Assembly: GCF_900090145.1 (NCBI RefSeq)
Contig: NZ_FMHI01000025.1
Span: 1 to 64,000, forward strand
DNA length: 64,000 nt
DNA from: Streptomyces sp. WMMB 322
Lineage (GTDB): Bacteria; Actinomycetota; Actinomycetes; Streptomycetales; Streptomycetaceae
Direction of reading: 5' to 3'
In this document: in pieces, positions 19,582 to 27,847 of the stretch
Numbering within the stretch: position 1 is the stretch's first letter
Layout of the letters: each line of letters opens with the position of its first letter
The notes under the pieces: model-generated
What the model was told of the DNA's origin: nothing
Databases searched by the model: none
What the model saw: only the letters and a program-made list of their open reading frames with translations
Program-made: the position numbers and the translations under genes

Positions 19582-20199
19582 ATGCGTAACGACGAACAGC
19601 GGTCCGGCGGCCGGGGTCGTGGACGCGGCCCCGGACACTGCGGCCCGGCAGGGTTCGGCGGCCCGTCCGAGCGCCGCGCGTTCGGTGCCTTCGGTCCGCC
19701 CTTCGGCGACGGTCCGCCGTTCGGGCCGAGAGGGCGCGGCAGGGGAGGGCCGCGCGGCCGTGCACGCCGTGGTGATGTGCGGGCCTCGATCCTGGCGCTC
19801 CTCAAGGACCGCCCCATGCACGGCTACGAGATGATCCAGGAGATCGCCGAGCGCAGCGGCGGTGCGTGGAAGCCGAGCCCCGGCTCGGTGTACCCGACGC
19901 TTCAACTGCTGGAGGACGAGGGGCTCATCAGCAGCGCCAGCGAGGGCGGCAAGAACCTCTTCTCCCTCACCGGCGCCGGCCGTGACGAAGCCGACGCCGG
20001 CCCGGAGGCCCCCTGGGAGGAGGCCGGGCGCGGCATCGACTGGGAGGCCATGAACGAGGTGCGCAAGGCAGGCGGTGCCCTGGTCAGCGCCTTCCAGCAG
20101 GTCTGGGCGAACGGTACGCCCGAGCAGCGTGACAAGGCGATCGGCGTCGTCAACGACGCCCGCAAGAAGCTCTACCTGATCCTCGCCGAAGAGGAGTGA
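19582..20199 (+). CDS. PadR family transcriptional regulator with RG-rich N-terminus
   Basis: The protein has 205 residues. Residues 1-62 are a G/R/P-rich low-complexity extension (including GPRGRGRGGPRGRARRGD). The PadR winged-helix domain follows (about 63-135), with ILALLKDRPMHGYEMIQEIA, SPGSVYPTLQLLEDEGLI and NLFSLTGAGRDEAD. A helical C-terminal tail probably dimerises (QQVWANGTPEQRDKAIGVVN). ATG 19582 follows ggaaagg. The ligand and targets are unknown. The basic extension may add nonspecific nucleic-acid contacts, which is an inference. Confidence 0.9.
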   Translation: MRNDEQRSGGRGRGRGPGHCGPAGFGGPSERRAFGAFGPPFGDGPPFGPRGRGRGGPRGRARRGDVRASILALLKDRPMHGYEMIQEIAERSGGAWKPSPGSVYPTLQLLEDEGLISSASEGGKNLFSLTGAGRDEADAGPEAPWEEAGRGIDWEAMNEVRKAGGALVSAFQQVWANGTPEQRDKAIGVVNDARKKLYLILAEEE

Positions 20200-20248
20200 C
20201 CGCGAGGGGCGGGGGCGGCGCGTGGCCCGAGGCCGTGCGCGGCCCCTG

Positions 20249-20932
20249 TCACTCCGGGAGTTCCGCCCCCGGCAGCAGCGGCCGGACGTCGAGTTCGCCT
20301 GCGCCGCACACCTCGCCCAGCTTCCATGCGGCGGTCCTGGCGGTGCGCTGGTCCGGAGGGATGACGCGCACCGCCTTCGGCTCGGGACACCTGCCGTCGT
20401 CGGGGTCCCCCTCGCCGGGCACGACCGTCCAGTGCAGCCGGGCGGATGCGTGCCCGCCGGGGGAGAGGGTGATCTGGCGAGAGGGCACGGAGCGGTCCCG
20501 CACCACCTCTGTGGGGATCTTGCCGCCGTTCTCGCCGGTCAGCTGGAGTCCCGGCCAGCCTTGTGTACGGCAGGCGGCCGACGAGGAGTTGGTGAGGACG
20601 AGGGCGGCGTAACGGTTGCCCGCTGCGGGCTGTCCCGGTCGCAGCGAGACCGACAGCGCATCCGTCCCGCACCAGCGCGGGCGGTCCGCTCCGCCGTCGG
20701 AGCCGCCGGTGCGCTCCCCGTCGCCCTCCGGCGCGTTCCGCGCTCCTGGGGCTCCCGTCGGGTCCCCGGAGGAGCCGGGTGTACGGGACGAGGCGGGGGA
20801 GCCGGAGTCCGTGCCGTCCACGGAAGCCGGTGAGTTGGAGGCAGAGGCGGCGGACCCTGTGCATCCGCTGACGGTCACAGTGGCACCCAGGGCGAGCGCG
20901 GCGAGAGCGGAGCGTGCATGGTGAACGGCCAT
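20249..20932 (-). CDS. DUF4232 domain lipoprotein
   Basis: This 227-residue lipoprotein has a signal peptide (MAVHHARSALAALALGATVT) with lipobox VSGC. A long S/G/P/D-rich linker (about 30-85) follows, and then a DUF4232 domain starting at WCGTDALSVSLRPG and ending near ELDVRPLLPG. Three to four cysteines in the domain could form disulfides. DUF4232 proteins are abundant secreted or membrane-anchored proteins of Streptomyces with no assigned role. ATG 20932 places the signal peptide correctly. It is convergent with the PadR gene. Confidence 0.85.
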   Translation of the reverse strand: MAVHHARSALAALALGATVTVSGCTGSAASASNSPASVDGTDSGSPASSRTPGSSGDPTGAPGARNAPEGDGERTGGSDGGADRPRWCGTDALSVSLRPGQPAAGNRYAALVLTNSSSAACRTQGWPGLQLTGENGGKIPTEVVRDRSVPSRQITLSPGGHASARLHWTVVPGEGDPDDGRCPEPKAVRVIPPDQRTARTAAWKLGEVCGAGELDVRPLLPGAELPE

Positions 20933-21144
20933 GGGAATCTCCAAGTGCTGCCGTATGGGGGGCTGTTGGAGTACAAGACGCGACCTTCCGGGCATTCGGT
21001 TCCCTCCTGCCCTCCCCTGAGGCCCTTCAAGCGGCGCTCCTCCTCAGGGAGGAGGTGTGCGGCGGCATGCCCCTCCCGGCGGGGTACGTGCATATGCCCC
21101 ACGGGGGGATGTGCGGATGAATGTGTGTGTGATGTGGTGGTCTC

Positions 21145-21690
21145 GTGGACACCGTTGCAGCCCAGGTGCTTGCCGGCAGGACGGCGGGCCCGGCGATCGA
21201 GGACAGGCTGAGCGATCAGCTGGCAGCCGTCGTCGCGACCGCGCGCCGACGGGCCTCGCGGGGTGGCGACCGGGACGTGGACACCGCACACCTTCTGCAC
21301 AGTCTTCTCGAGTCGGACCCTGTCGTGCGGGCGTTCCTCGGCGGCGGTGGGTCGCTGACGGCGAAGCTGCTCGGCTACCTCGCACAGCGCAGCATCGGAT
21401 ACGGACTGCGCTGGCGGCGCTCGGCCGAGGCGACCGGTGCCGCGGACGCCGGCCCGGGAGCCGGAGCCGGTGCGGGTGCGCTGCCGGGGTGGTCGCCGGC
21501 CGCCGCCATGGCGATGGAGGTGGCGCTCGACCGCGTCAGGGCGCGGGAAGCCCGCCGTGCGGAGGGCGTCGACCTCTTCGCGGGGATCGTGGCCGACCCG
21601 GAGTGCCGTGCGGCAGAGGTGCTGCGTACTGCCGGAGTGGACGTGCGCGGACTTGCCAGGGGTGTCGGTCGCGGAATGGCGGAGGGCTGA
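21145..21690 (+). CDS. Clp N-terminal domain protein (ClpN-like, no ATPase)
   Basis: The protein has 181 residues. It resembles the double Clp_N repeat of ClpC/ClpB: SDQLAAVVATARRRASRGGD followed by VDTAHLLHSLLESDPVVRAF, and a second half MAMEVALDRVRAREARRAEG with DLFAGIVADPECRAAEVL. No AAA+ module follows, so it may act as an adaptor or decoy for Clp substrates, by inference. A glycine/alanine-rich linker (about 93-112) joins the halves. The GTG at 21145 has only a weak ribosome-binding site. Confidence 0.78.
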   Translation: MDTVAAQVLAGRTAGPAIEDRLSDQLAAVVATARRRASRGGDRDVDTAHLLHSLLESDPVVRAFLGGGGSLTAKLLGYLAQRSIGYGLRWRRSAEATGAADAGPGAGAGAGALPGWSPAAAMAMEVALDRVRAREARRAEGVDLFAGIVADPECRAAEVLRTAGVDVRGLARGVGRGMAEG

Positions 21691-21720
21691 AGACCCCGGC
21701 GAATGTCAGGGGTATCCGGG

Positions 21721-21749
21721 GTGACACTCCTGTCGATCGTTGACATGAT
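21721..21749 (+). promoter_or_regulatory. Promoter of the EamA transporter gene
   Basis: GTGACA (21721-21726), a 17-bp spacer and CATGAT (21744-21749). The -10 ends 6 nt before ATG 21756, so transcripts are probably leaderless. Confidence 0.5.
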
Positions 21750-21755
21750 GTGCGC

Positions 21756-22778
21756 ATGCGGGAAACGACGCGGCCGGGTCCGTCCGTGCGGGGAGGAAGC
21801 CTCGGCCTGACCCTGGCCCTCGTCTCCGCCTTCGCTTTCGGCGGTTCGGGGCCCGCCGCCAAACCTCTCATCGAAGCCGGACTCGAACCCCTGCAGGTGA
21901 CCTGGCTCCGGGCCGCAGGCGCGGCCTGCGTCATGCTGCCCCTCGCCTGGCGTCACCGCGGACTGCTGCGTGAACGCCCCGGGCTGGTCCTGGGGTTCGG
22001 GCTGCTTGCCGTCGCCGGCGTCCAGGCGTGCTACTTCGCCGCGCTCTCCCGCATCCCGGTCGGCGTCGCACTGCTCATCGAATACCTCGCACCCGCCCTG
22101 GTGCTGGGGTGGGTGCGCTTCGTACAGCGGCGCCCCGTCAGCCGGGCCGCCGGCGTGGGCGTCGTACTCGCCGTGGGCGGCCTGGCCTGCGTGGTGCGTG
22201 TCTGGTCCGGTCTGACGCTCGACCTCGTCGGGTTGCTGCTGGCGCTGGGTGCGGCCTGCTGTCAGGTCGGGTACTTCGTGCTCTCCGACCACGGCAGCGA
22301 CGGCTCCGACGGCCGCGGGCCCTCCGATCCGATCGGCGTGATCGCCTTCGGGCTGCTCATCGGCGCCCTCGTGCTGACCGTTCCGGCGAGGCCGTGGGCG
22401 CTGGACTGGCACGTCCTGGGCGGGCAGGCCTCCATGGACGGGACGGCGGTGCCCGCGCCCGTGCTGCTGGGATGGATCGTCCTTGTGGCGACGGTTGCCG
22501 CGTACCTGACGGGAGTCGTCTCGATCCGCAGGCTCTCCCCGCAGGTCGCGGGCGTCGTGGCCTGTCTCGAGGCCGTCATCGCGACCGTGCTCGCCTGGGT
22601 GTTCCTCGGCGAACACCTCGCCGCCGTACAGCTCGTGGGCGGTGCGGTGGTACTGGTCGGTGCCCTCATCGCGCAGAGTTCGGCGCCCAGACGGCAGCAG
22701 GAGGAGCCGGTCGCCTCCGGAGGGGCGGCGGGCGGAGCCGGCGTGGACGGTGCCCTGCCGGACGACGCCCACGCCTGA
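21756..22778 (+). CDS. EamA/DMT family transporter
   Basis: This 340-residue membrane protein has about ten predicted helices in two EamA repeats. The first begins LGLTLALVSAFAFGGSGPAA and includes PVGVALLIEYLAPALVLGW. The second ends with SPQVAGVVACLEAVIATVLA and WVFLGEHLAAVQLVGGAVVL. These are the family's usual repeat endings. Members export amino acids or other metabolites by proton exchange, but this substrate cannot be predicted. A GTG 6 nt upstream is an alternative start; the promoter position favours ATG 21756. It is convergent with the PNPOx-like gene. Confidence 0.9.
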   Translation: MRETTRPGPSVRGGSLGLTLALVSAFAFGGSGPAAKPLIEAGLEPLQVTWLRAAGAACVMLPLAWRHRGLLRERPGLVLGFGLLAVAGVQACYFAALSRIPVGVALLIEYLAPALVLGWVRFVQRRPVSRAAGVGVVLAVGGLACVVRVWSGLTLDLVGLLLALGAACCQVGYFVLSDHGSDGSDGRGPSDPIGVIAFGLLIGALVLTVPARPWALDWHVLGGQASMDGTAVPAPVLLGWIVLVATVAAYLTGVVSIRRLSPQVAGVVACLEAVIATVLAWVFLGEHLAAVQLVGGAVVLVGALIAQSSAPRRQQEEPVASGGAAGGAGVDGALPDDAHA

Positions 22779-22824
22779 ACCGTTCCGGTCCGCCGCCGCG
22801 CCCTCACCGCGAAGTGGCCGTCTC

Positions 22825-23508
22825 TCACCGGCCGTTGAGGTAGCCGGGCAGTGGCGTGCCCGGAGTCAGGTCCTCCGCGGGAACAGGGGTGCCGTAGACG
22901 CGGCTGACGGGTACGACGCCGCTCCAGTGGGGCAGCGCGACGTCCTCCGCGTCGTCGGACGGTCCGCCCTGACGGACCTTGACGGAGACCTCTGCAAGAT
23001 CGAGGCGCAGGACCGCGGTGGCGGCCAGTTCCCTGGCGTCGGCGCGGCGGGAGTCGGCCGCGCGCCCGGGGACCACGCCGTCGACCAGGGCGTCCAGGGC
23101 GGCGGTGAGTTCGTCGCCCTCGGGAACCCGGTACGCGGTCCCGTGGACCATCACCGAGCGGTAGTTGAGCGAGTGGTGGAAGGCGGAACGGGCCAGAACG
23201 AGCCCGTCGAGGCGGGTGACGGTGAGGCAGACCGGCAGTCCCTCCTCGGCGCTGCCCGCCCGCAGCGGCCGCGAGCCGGTGGACCCGTGCACGTAGACGC
23301 GCTCGCCCTTCCGGGCGTACAGCGTGGGCAGGACGACTGGCGCGCCGTCACGCACGAACCCCAGGTGGCAGATGTAGTCCTCGTCGAGGATCGAGTGCAC
23401 CAACTCGCGGTCGTAGGAGGCGCGTTCACGGTGCCGCGTGGGGACGGTGCGCTCCGTGCGGATGTAGGAGCCGGCGGAGGGGGCGGGGGAAGGGACAGTG
23501 GACGCCAA
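22825..23508 (-). CDS. Pyridoxamine 5'-phosphate oxidase family protein (split barrel)
   Basis: This 227-residue protein has a flavin-binding split-barrel core: YDRELVHSILDEDYICHLGF, APVVLPTLYARKGERVYVHG and SLNYRSVMVHGTAYRV. The family includes PNP oxidases and F420- or haem-binding relatives. This clade is usually annotated simply as PNPOx family. The start is a TTG at 23508 with gggagag 4-5 nt upstream; no better start exists in frame. It is transcribed divergently from a MocR regulator. The shared 47-bp gap holds a palindromic operator, so a link to vitamin B6 status is likely. Confidence 0.88.
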   Translation of the reverse strand: MASTVPSPAPSAGSYIRTERTVPTRHRERASYDRELVHSILDEDYICHLGFVRDGAPVVLPTLYARKGERVYVHGSTGSRPLRAGSAEEGLPVCLTVTRLDGLVLARSAFHHSLNYRSVMVHGTAYRVPEGDELTAALDALVDGVVPGRAADSRRADARELAATAVLRLDLAEVSVKVRQGGPSDDAEDVALPHWSGVVPVSRVYGTPVPAEDLTPGTPLPGYLNGR

Positions 23509-23528
23509 GGAGCTCTCCCTTGCATTTC

Positions 23529-23562
23529 AATTTGCACTAGTGCAAAATCTAATTTGTGCTAG
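23529..23562. promoter_or_regulatory. MocR operator: 16-bp palindrome plus an extra half-site
   Basis: TTTGCACTAGTGCAAA at 23531-23546 is a perfect palindrome. The half-site aatttgcactag (23529-23540) recurs as aatttgtgctag (23551-23562), 22 bp downstream, which is two helical turns. MocR/PdxR proteins typically bind such paired direct and inverted half-sites. The last half-site contains the GTG start of the regulator gene. Confidence 0.75.
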
Positions 23563-24887
23563 GAGAATACCGGATAGAGGGACGGCGCGCAGCGGAGATT
23601 GCGGCGAGCGTGGAGAAAGGGGTGCGGACCGGCGGTCTCGCCGCGGGCCGGCCCCTCCCGCCCATGCGGGAGTTGGCGCAGCAGCTCGGGGTCAACGCGA
23701 ACACCGTGGCGGCCGCTTACCGGAGCCTGCGTGAACGCGGAGTCATCGAGACGGCCGGACGCCGCGGCAGCCGCGTACGCGAACGGCCGCCCGGAGCAGC
23801 GCGGGAGGCCATCCGTCCCGAAGTGCCCGAAGGATGCACGGACATCTCCACGGGCAACCCCGACACCGCGCTGCTGCCGCCGCTGCACGCGGCCCTCGCG
23901 TCGGCCGCCGACAACGCCTCGCGCAGCGCCGTCCTCTACGGCGCCCCCGCCGTCAGCGAACCGCTCGCCGCCGAGGCACGCCGGCTGCTGGACGAGGACG
24001 GGGTTCCCGACGGGCCGGTGGCGCTGACGTCGGGCGCGCTCGACGCCATCGAGCGGGTGCTCGCGGCGCATCTGCGCACCGGAGACGCCGTAGCCGTCGA
24101 GGATCCGGGCTGGGGGAGTCTGCTCGACCTGATCCCCGCCCTCGGACTGAAGACCCTGCCCGTGGCGGTCGACGACGAAGGCCCGCTGCCCGAGGAGGCC
24201 GCACGCGCGCTGCGAGGGGGCGCCCGCGCCCTCGTCGTCACGGCCCGTGCGCAGAACCCGACGGGCGCAGCGGTGACCCCCGCCCGCGCCCGCCGTCTGC
24301 GCGAGGTGCTCGCCGGCCACCCCGGGACGCTCCTCATCGAGGACGACCACGGGCACGGCATCGTCGAGGAACCGCTCAACACCCTCACGGGCAGCACCGA
24401 TTGCTGGGCGCTGGTGAGATCCACGGCCAAGGCCTACGGGCCCGACCTGCGGCTGGCAGTCGTCACCGGCGACGCCGTAACCCTCGACCGCGTGCGCGGC
24501 CGCCAGCTCCTCGGCCCCGGCTGGGTCAGCCGACTGCTCCAGGACGCCGTACTGTATCTCTGGCAGACACGGGCCGTCGATGTGGCCGCGGTGGCCCGCT
24601 CCTACGGGCAGCGCCGCAACGCGCTCGTGCGGGCGCTTGAGGCGCGCGGCGTCGAGGCGCACGGGCGCAGCGGCATGAATGTGTGGGTGCCGGTGCCCGA
24701 CGAGACGGGGGCCGTCGCACGCCTGCTGCACTCGGGCTGGGCCGTGGCCCCGGGGGCGCGCTTCCGGCTCGCGTCCCCGCCCGGCGTGCGCCTGACGGTC
24801 TCCCCGCTGCGAGCCGAGGACGCCGGCCGGCTCGCCGACGCGGTCGCCGCCGCCCTCCGTCCCGCCGCGGCCCGGCGCTACGACTGA
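23556..24887 (+). CDS. MocR-type regulator: GntR HTH fused to aminotransferase-like domain
   Basis: The protein has 443 residues. A GntR winged helix (about 8-75) is seen in ASVEKGVRTGGLAAGRPLPP and RELAQQLGVNANTVAAAYRS. It is joined to a fold-type I aminotransferase-like domain (about 95-440) with the PLP lysine in RSTAKAYGPDLRLAVV and conserved VEDPGWGS. MocR proteins such as PdxR sense PLP or amines and control vitamin B6 or amine genes. Here the obvious target is the divergent PNPOx-family gene. The only in-frame start is GTG 23556, inside the operator. A leaderless transcript, or repression directly at the start, is implied. Confidence 0.88.
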   Translation: MLGEYRIEGRRAAEIAASVEKGVRTGGLAAGRPLPPMRELAQQLGVNANTVAAAYRSLRERGVIETAGRRGSRVRERPPGAAREAIRPEVPEGCTDISTGNPDTALLPPLHAALASAADNASRSAVLYGAPAVSEPLAAEARRLLDEDGVPDGPVALTSGALDAIERVLAAHLRTGDAVAVEDPGWGSLLDLIPALGLKTLPVAVDDEGPLPEEAARALRGGARALVVTARAQNPTGAAVTPARARRLREVLAGHPGTLLIEDDHGHGIVEEPLNTLTGSTDCWALVRSTAKAYGPDLRLAVVTGDAVTLDRVRGRQLLGPGWVSRLLQDAVLYLWQTRAVDVAAVARSYGQRRNALVRALEARGVEAHGRSGMNVWVPVPDETGAVARLLHSGWAVAPGARFRLASPPGVRLTVSPLRAEDAGRLADAVAAALRPAAARRYD

Positions 24888-24930
24888 CGTCCCGCTGCCG
24901 CCGGGCCTTCCGGGCGCGGGTGTTGCCGCA

Positions 24931-24976
24931 TCCCCCGCGGCCGCAGGTCCCACCCCGGACCTGCGGCCGCGGGGGA
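24931..24976. terminator. Perfect 20-bp stem hairpin terminator
   Basis: Positions 24931-24950 (tcccccgcggccgcaggtcc) pair perfectly with 24957-24976, with a 6-nt loop cacccc. It lies between the convergent MocR and Rieske genes and should terminate both. There is no T-tract. Confidence 0.8.
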
Positions 24977-25072
24977 GCTTTCACCGGACGCCGCGGCCTG
25001 AGACGTGACGGTCCGGACGGCGGCACCGGGCCGCGGCTGGCAGGCATTTGCGGCGACGGTGCCGGCGGAACC

Positions 25073-25525
25073 TCAGCCCTCGGCGAGGTGGATGTTGCCG
25101 CCCTTCACGGAGACCTTCGCGGGAGGAAGCGGCTTCGTCGCGGGGCCGCCCTTGACGCTGCCGTCGGAGATGTCGAACCTGCTGTCGTGGCAGGGGCAGA
25201 TGATGGTTCCGCCCTTCACCTCCGAGACGGAGCAGCCCTTGTGCGTGCATGTCGCGGAGAAGGCCTTGTACTCCGAGCCGCTCGGCCTGGTCACCACGAC
25301 CTTCTGCTCCTTGAAGACCTTGCCGCCGCCCTCCGGGATGTCGGCGGCCTTGCCGAGTTCGCCGTTCGAGGCCCCGCCGCCCTCCTGGCTGCCGCCGTCG
25401 CCTCCGGCGTTCTCCTCGCTGCCCGAACCCTCGCTGCCGCCCGAGCCGCAGGCGGCGAGCGTGACGGCGGCCGAGGCGGCGCCCGCGGCGGCGAGCACGG
25501 ACCTGCGGGTGGTCGATGCTGTCAT
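25073..25525 (-). CDS. Rieske [2Fe-2S] lipoprotein with Tat-type signal
   Basis: This 150-residue protein has a twin-arginine-like N-terminus (TTRRSVLAAAG), a lipobox LAAC at about residue 26, a G/S/E-rich linker and a C-terminal Rieske domain. The cluster ligands are in CTHKGC and CPCHDSRFD (two Cys, two His). The disulfide-forming extra cysteines of these motifs are also present. It is probably a membrane-anchored, cell-surface electron carrier that folds with its cluster before export. Its redox partner is not nearby. It lies 80 bp downstream of the S9 peptidase gene in the same direction and may be co-transcribed. Confidence 0.92.
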   Translation of the reverse strand: MTASTTRRSVLAAAGAASAAVTLAACGSGGSEGSGSEENAGGDGGSQEGGGASNGELGKAADIPEGGGKVFKEQKVVVTRPSGSEYKAFSATCTHKGCSVSEVKGGTIICPCHDSRFDISDGSVKGGPATKPLPPAKVSVKGGNIHLAEG

Positions 25526-25605
25526 GGGGAACTTCCTGTTCTCTCGGATGCTGCACGCATTTGCCTTTGCTTACCTCTGCCCTGGGAATCCTGCACAGGC
25601 GCTCG

Positions 25606-27765
25606 TCAGCTGCGAAGGGCTTTGTCAAGAAAAAGCAATTGCGTCCGGAGCAGCCGTTCGGCCGTCGAGGGGTCGCTTACGATGTGCGACTGCCCCGGCA
25701 GCGGCAGCACCGAGTGTTCCCGTCCGGCCGCCAGCAGCGCCGCCGACATGCGCAGGGTGTGTGCGAATGCGACGTTGTCGTCCGCGGTTCCGTGCACCAG
25801 CAGGAGCGGACGCCGCAGCAGATGTGCCTCCTTGCTCAGCGTGCAGCGGTCGTAGTGCTCCGGGTGCCGGTCCGGGTGCCCGAGGAAGCGCTCCTTCCAG
25901 TGCGTGTCGTACAGGCGGGGGTCGATGGCAGGGGCGCCCGCGACCGCCGCGTGGAAGACGTCCGGGCGTCGCAGCACGGCCGCCGTGGCCAGGGCGCCGC
26001 CGAAGGACCAGCCCTGGATGCCCACCCGGTCCAGGTCGAGGAACGGACGGGTCGCTGCGGCGGTGTGCAGCGCGTCGACCTGATCCTCGAGTACTGGTGT
26101 GAACTGGTCGCCCCGGATTGCCTTCTCCCAGGACGGACCGCGCCCGGGTGTGCCCCGGCCGTCGGTCACCAGGACCGCGTATCCGTGTTCCGCGAACCAC
26201 TGCGCGACCAGCGCCGGCCAGATGCGGGCCCGCACCACGAGTCTCATCCCCGGTCCGCCGTAGGGGGCGACCAGCACCGGAAGCGGTGGGGCGTCCGGAT
26301 CCCGGTGCTCGTACCAGCCCGGCAGGAACAGGGCGCTGCGCAGCCGCCGTTGCCCGAGCGTCAGCATTTCCGGCTGCGGCCGGATCAGCGGTTCCTCGGT
26401 GAGGGAGGAGATCGAGCCGGCGGCGACGCCTTCACGCAGAAGCGTCACGCGCGGCCCGTCGGGGGTGACGCTCTCGAGCACCACTGTGCCGCCGCGCAGC
26501 ACCGCGGAGTGCAGGCCTGCACCCTCGCTGACCCGGACACGTCCGTCGTCGGGGGACCAGGACCACACATGAGTCTCCAGCGGATCCTCGCCCGCGGCGA
26601 AGAGCACCGTCTCCCCGTCGGTGCCCAGCACCTGGGAGACCTGCAGTCCCGGGGGCGTCACCACCTGCTCACCGACGCGCAGACGCCGCGTGTCCCCGTC
26701 CTCGTACGGCAGGACCAGCGCTCCCGACGCGGTCCGGCAGTACGCGCCCGGCAGCAACTCGACCCAGTGCTCGTCGTGCTGCCGTGCGAGCACGCGCGTC
26801 GCTCCGCTTTGCTCGTCGACCCCGAGGGTCAGCAGGGTGCACTGGTCGCGGCTCTGCACCGTGACGAGCGGGCCGTGCACGTCCCAGCCCGCAGCCACGA
26901 CGTACTCGAACGCCTGCCGGTCCCAGTCCACTTCGGTGCGCGTGCCGTCGAGGCGCACCAGGTGGAGCGAGACATCGGCGTTGGCGGTCCCGGCCCGCGG
27001 GTAGTACTGGACCCGCGGCGGGAGCTCCGGGTCGGAAGGGTCGCCGAGGTACCGGCGGCGCACCTGTGCGTTGTCCACACGGGCGACGAGCAGAGCGCTG
27101 CTGTCGGGAGCCCACCAGTACCCGCGGCCGCGCCCAAGGGACTCGGCCGAGACGTGGTCGGTCAGGCCGAAGGCGACCGTTGCCTCCTCACCCGCTGCCG
27201 GTCCCGCCACACGACGGTCGCCCGTGCCGTCCGCCGCCATGACGTGCACGGCGCCGCCCGTGACGTACGCGATGAGGCGGCCGTCGGGGGAGGGGCGGGG
27301 GTCGGTGACCGGCCCGGCGGCCGGCAGCCGGAACGGCTCGCCGCGTCGCGTTCGCACGGCCCACGGCGTGCCGCCGAGTGCGAAGACGGCCAGCTCCGCG
27401 GCGTCGTCGGCCGCGTATCCCGTGATGCCCGTGGACAGATCGCGCTCCCTCTCCCTGCGTGACGCCTCCTCGGTCGTGGGAGATTCCGCACCGGGCGCGG
27501 CATGCTCCAGCGTCGCGGGGTCGGCGAGGGCGCGTTCCGCGCCGGCGTCCCGTATCCACAGTCCGCCAGAGGGGTCGCTGCCGCTGCGCGTGCGCAGGAA
27601 CAGCGCGCGCTCTCCGTCCGGTGAGAGCGTCACATTGCGCACGGTCCCGAGGGAGAAGCGCCGGGTGCGGGCGAACTGACGGGGGAAGGCCGCCAGGGCC
27701 TCCGCCTCCGGCGGGGACGCGTGGGCGGCTGTGCCGGGAGTGCCGGGAATACCGGGAGAAGTCAT
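25606..27765 (-). CDS. S9 family serine peptidase (dipeptidyl-peptidase IV-like)
   Basis: The protein has 719 residues. An N-terminal beta-propeller (about 30-460) precedes an alpha/beta-hydrolase domain with the catalytic serine in GWSFGGALA, aspartate in HGTADDNVAF and histidine in GQSHIV. The family cleaves dipeptides or small peptides from N-termini. There is no signal peptide, so it is probably cytoplasmic. ATG 27765 is used; the 12 codons upstream are an unlikely extension. It is transcribed divergently from the HipA-like kinase gene, 82 bp away. Confidence 0.92.
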   Translation of the reverse strand: MTSPGIPGTPGTAAHASPPEAEALAAFPRQFARTRRFSLGTVRNVTLSPDGERALFLRTRSGSDPSGGLWIRDAGAERALADPATLEHAAPGAESPTTEEASRRERERDLSTGITGYAADDAAELAVFALGGTPWAVRTRRGEPFRLPAAGPVTDPRPSPDGRLIAYVTGGAVHVMAADGTGDRRVAGPAAGEEATVAFGLTDHVSAESLGRGRGYWWAPDSSALLVARVDNAQVRRRYLGDPSDPELPPRVQYYPRAGTANADVSLHLVRLDGTRTEVDWDRQAFEYVVAAGWDVHGPLVTVQSRDQCTLLTLGVDEQSGATRVLARQHDEHWVELLPGAYCRTASGALVLPYEDGDTRRLRVGEQVVTPPGLQVSQVLGTDGETVLFAAGEDPLETHVWSWSPDDGRVRVSEGAGLHSAVLRGGTVVLESVTPDGPRVTLLREGVAAGSISSLTEEPLIRPQPEMLTLGQRRLRSALFLPGWYEHRDPDAPPLPVLVAPYGGPGMRLVVRARIWPALVAQWFAEHGYAVLVTDGRGTPGRGPSWEKAIRGDQFTPVLEDQVDALHTAAATRPFLDLDRVGIQGWSFGGALATAAVLRRPDVFHAAVAGAPAIDPRLYDTHWKERFLGHPDRHPEHYDRCTLSKEAHLLRRPLLLVHGTADDNVAFAHTLRMSAALLAAGREHSVLPLPGQSHIVSDPSTAERLLRTQLLFLDKALRS

Positions 27766-27835
27766 GGGCGCACGATGCCACCGCCCCGGCCGCGGAGGCA
27801 CCGGAATATCGGCGGGACGCGGCGCAGTGGACGGC

Positions 27836-27841
27836 TAGCCT
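27836..27841 (+). promoter_or_regulatory. -10 element before the HipA-like gene
   Basis: TAGCCT ends 6 nt before ATG 27848, with no Shine-Dalgarno sequence between, consistent with leaderless transcription. Confidence 0.5.
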
Positions 27842-27847
27842 GAGCGG

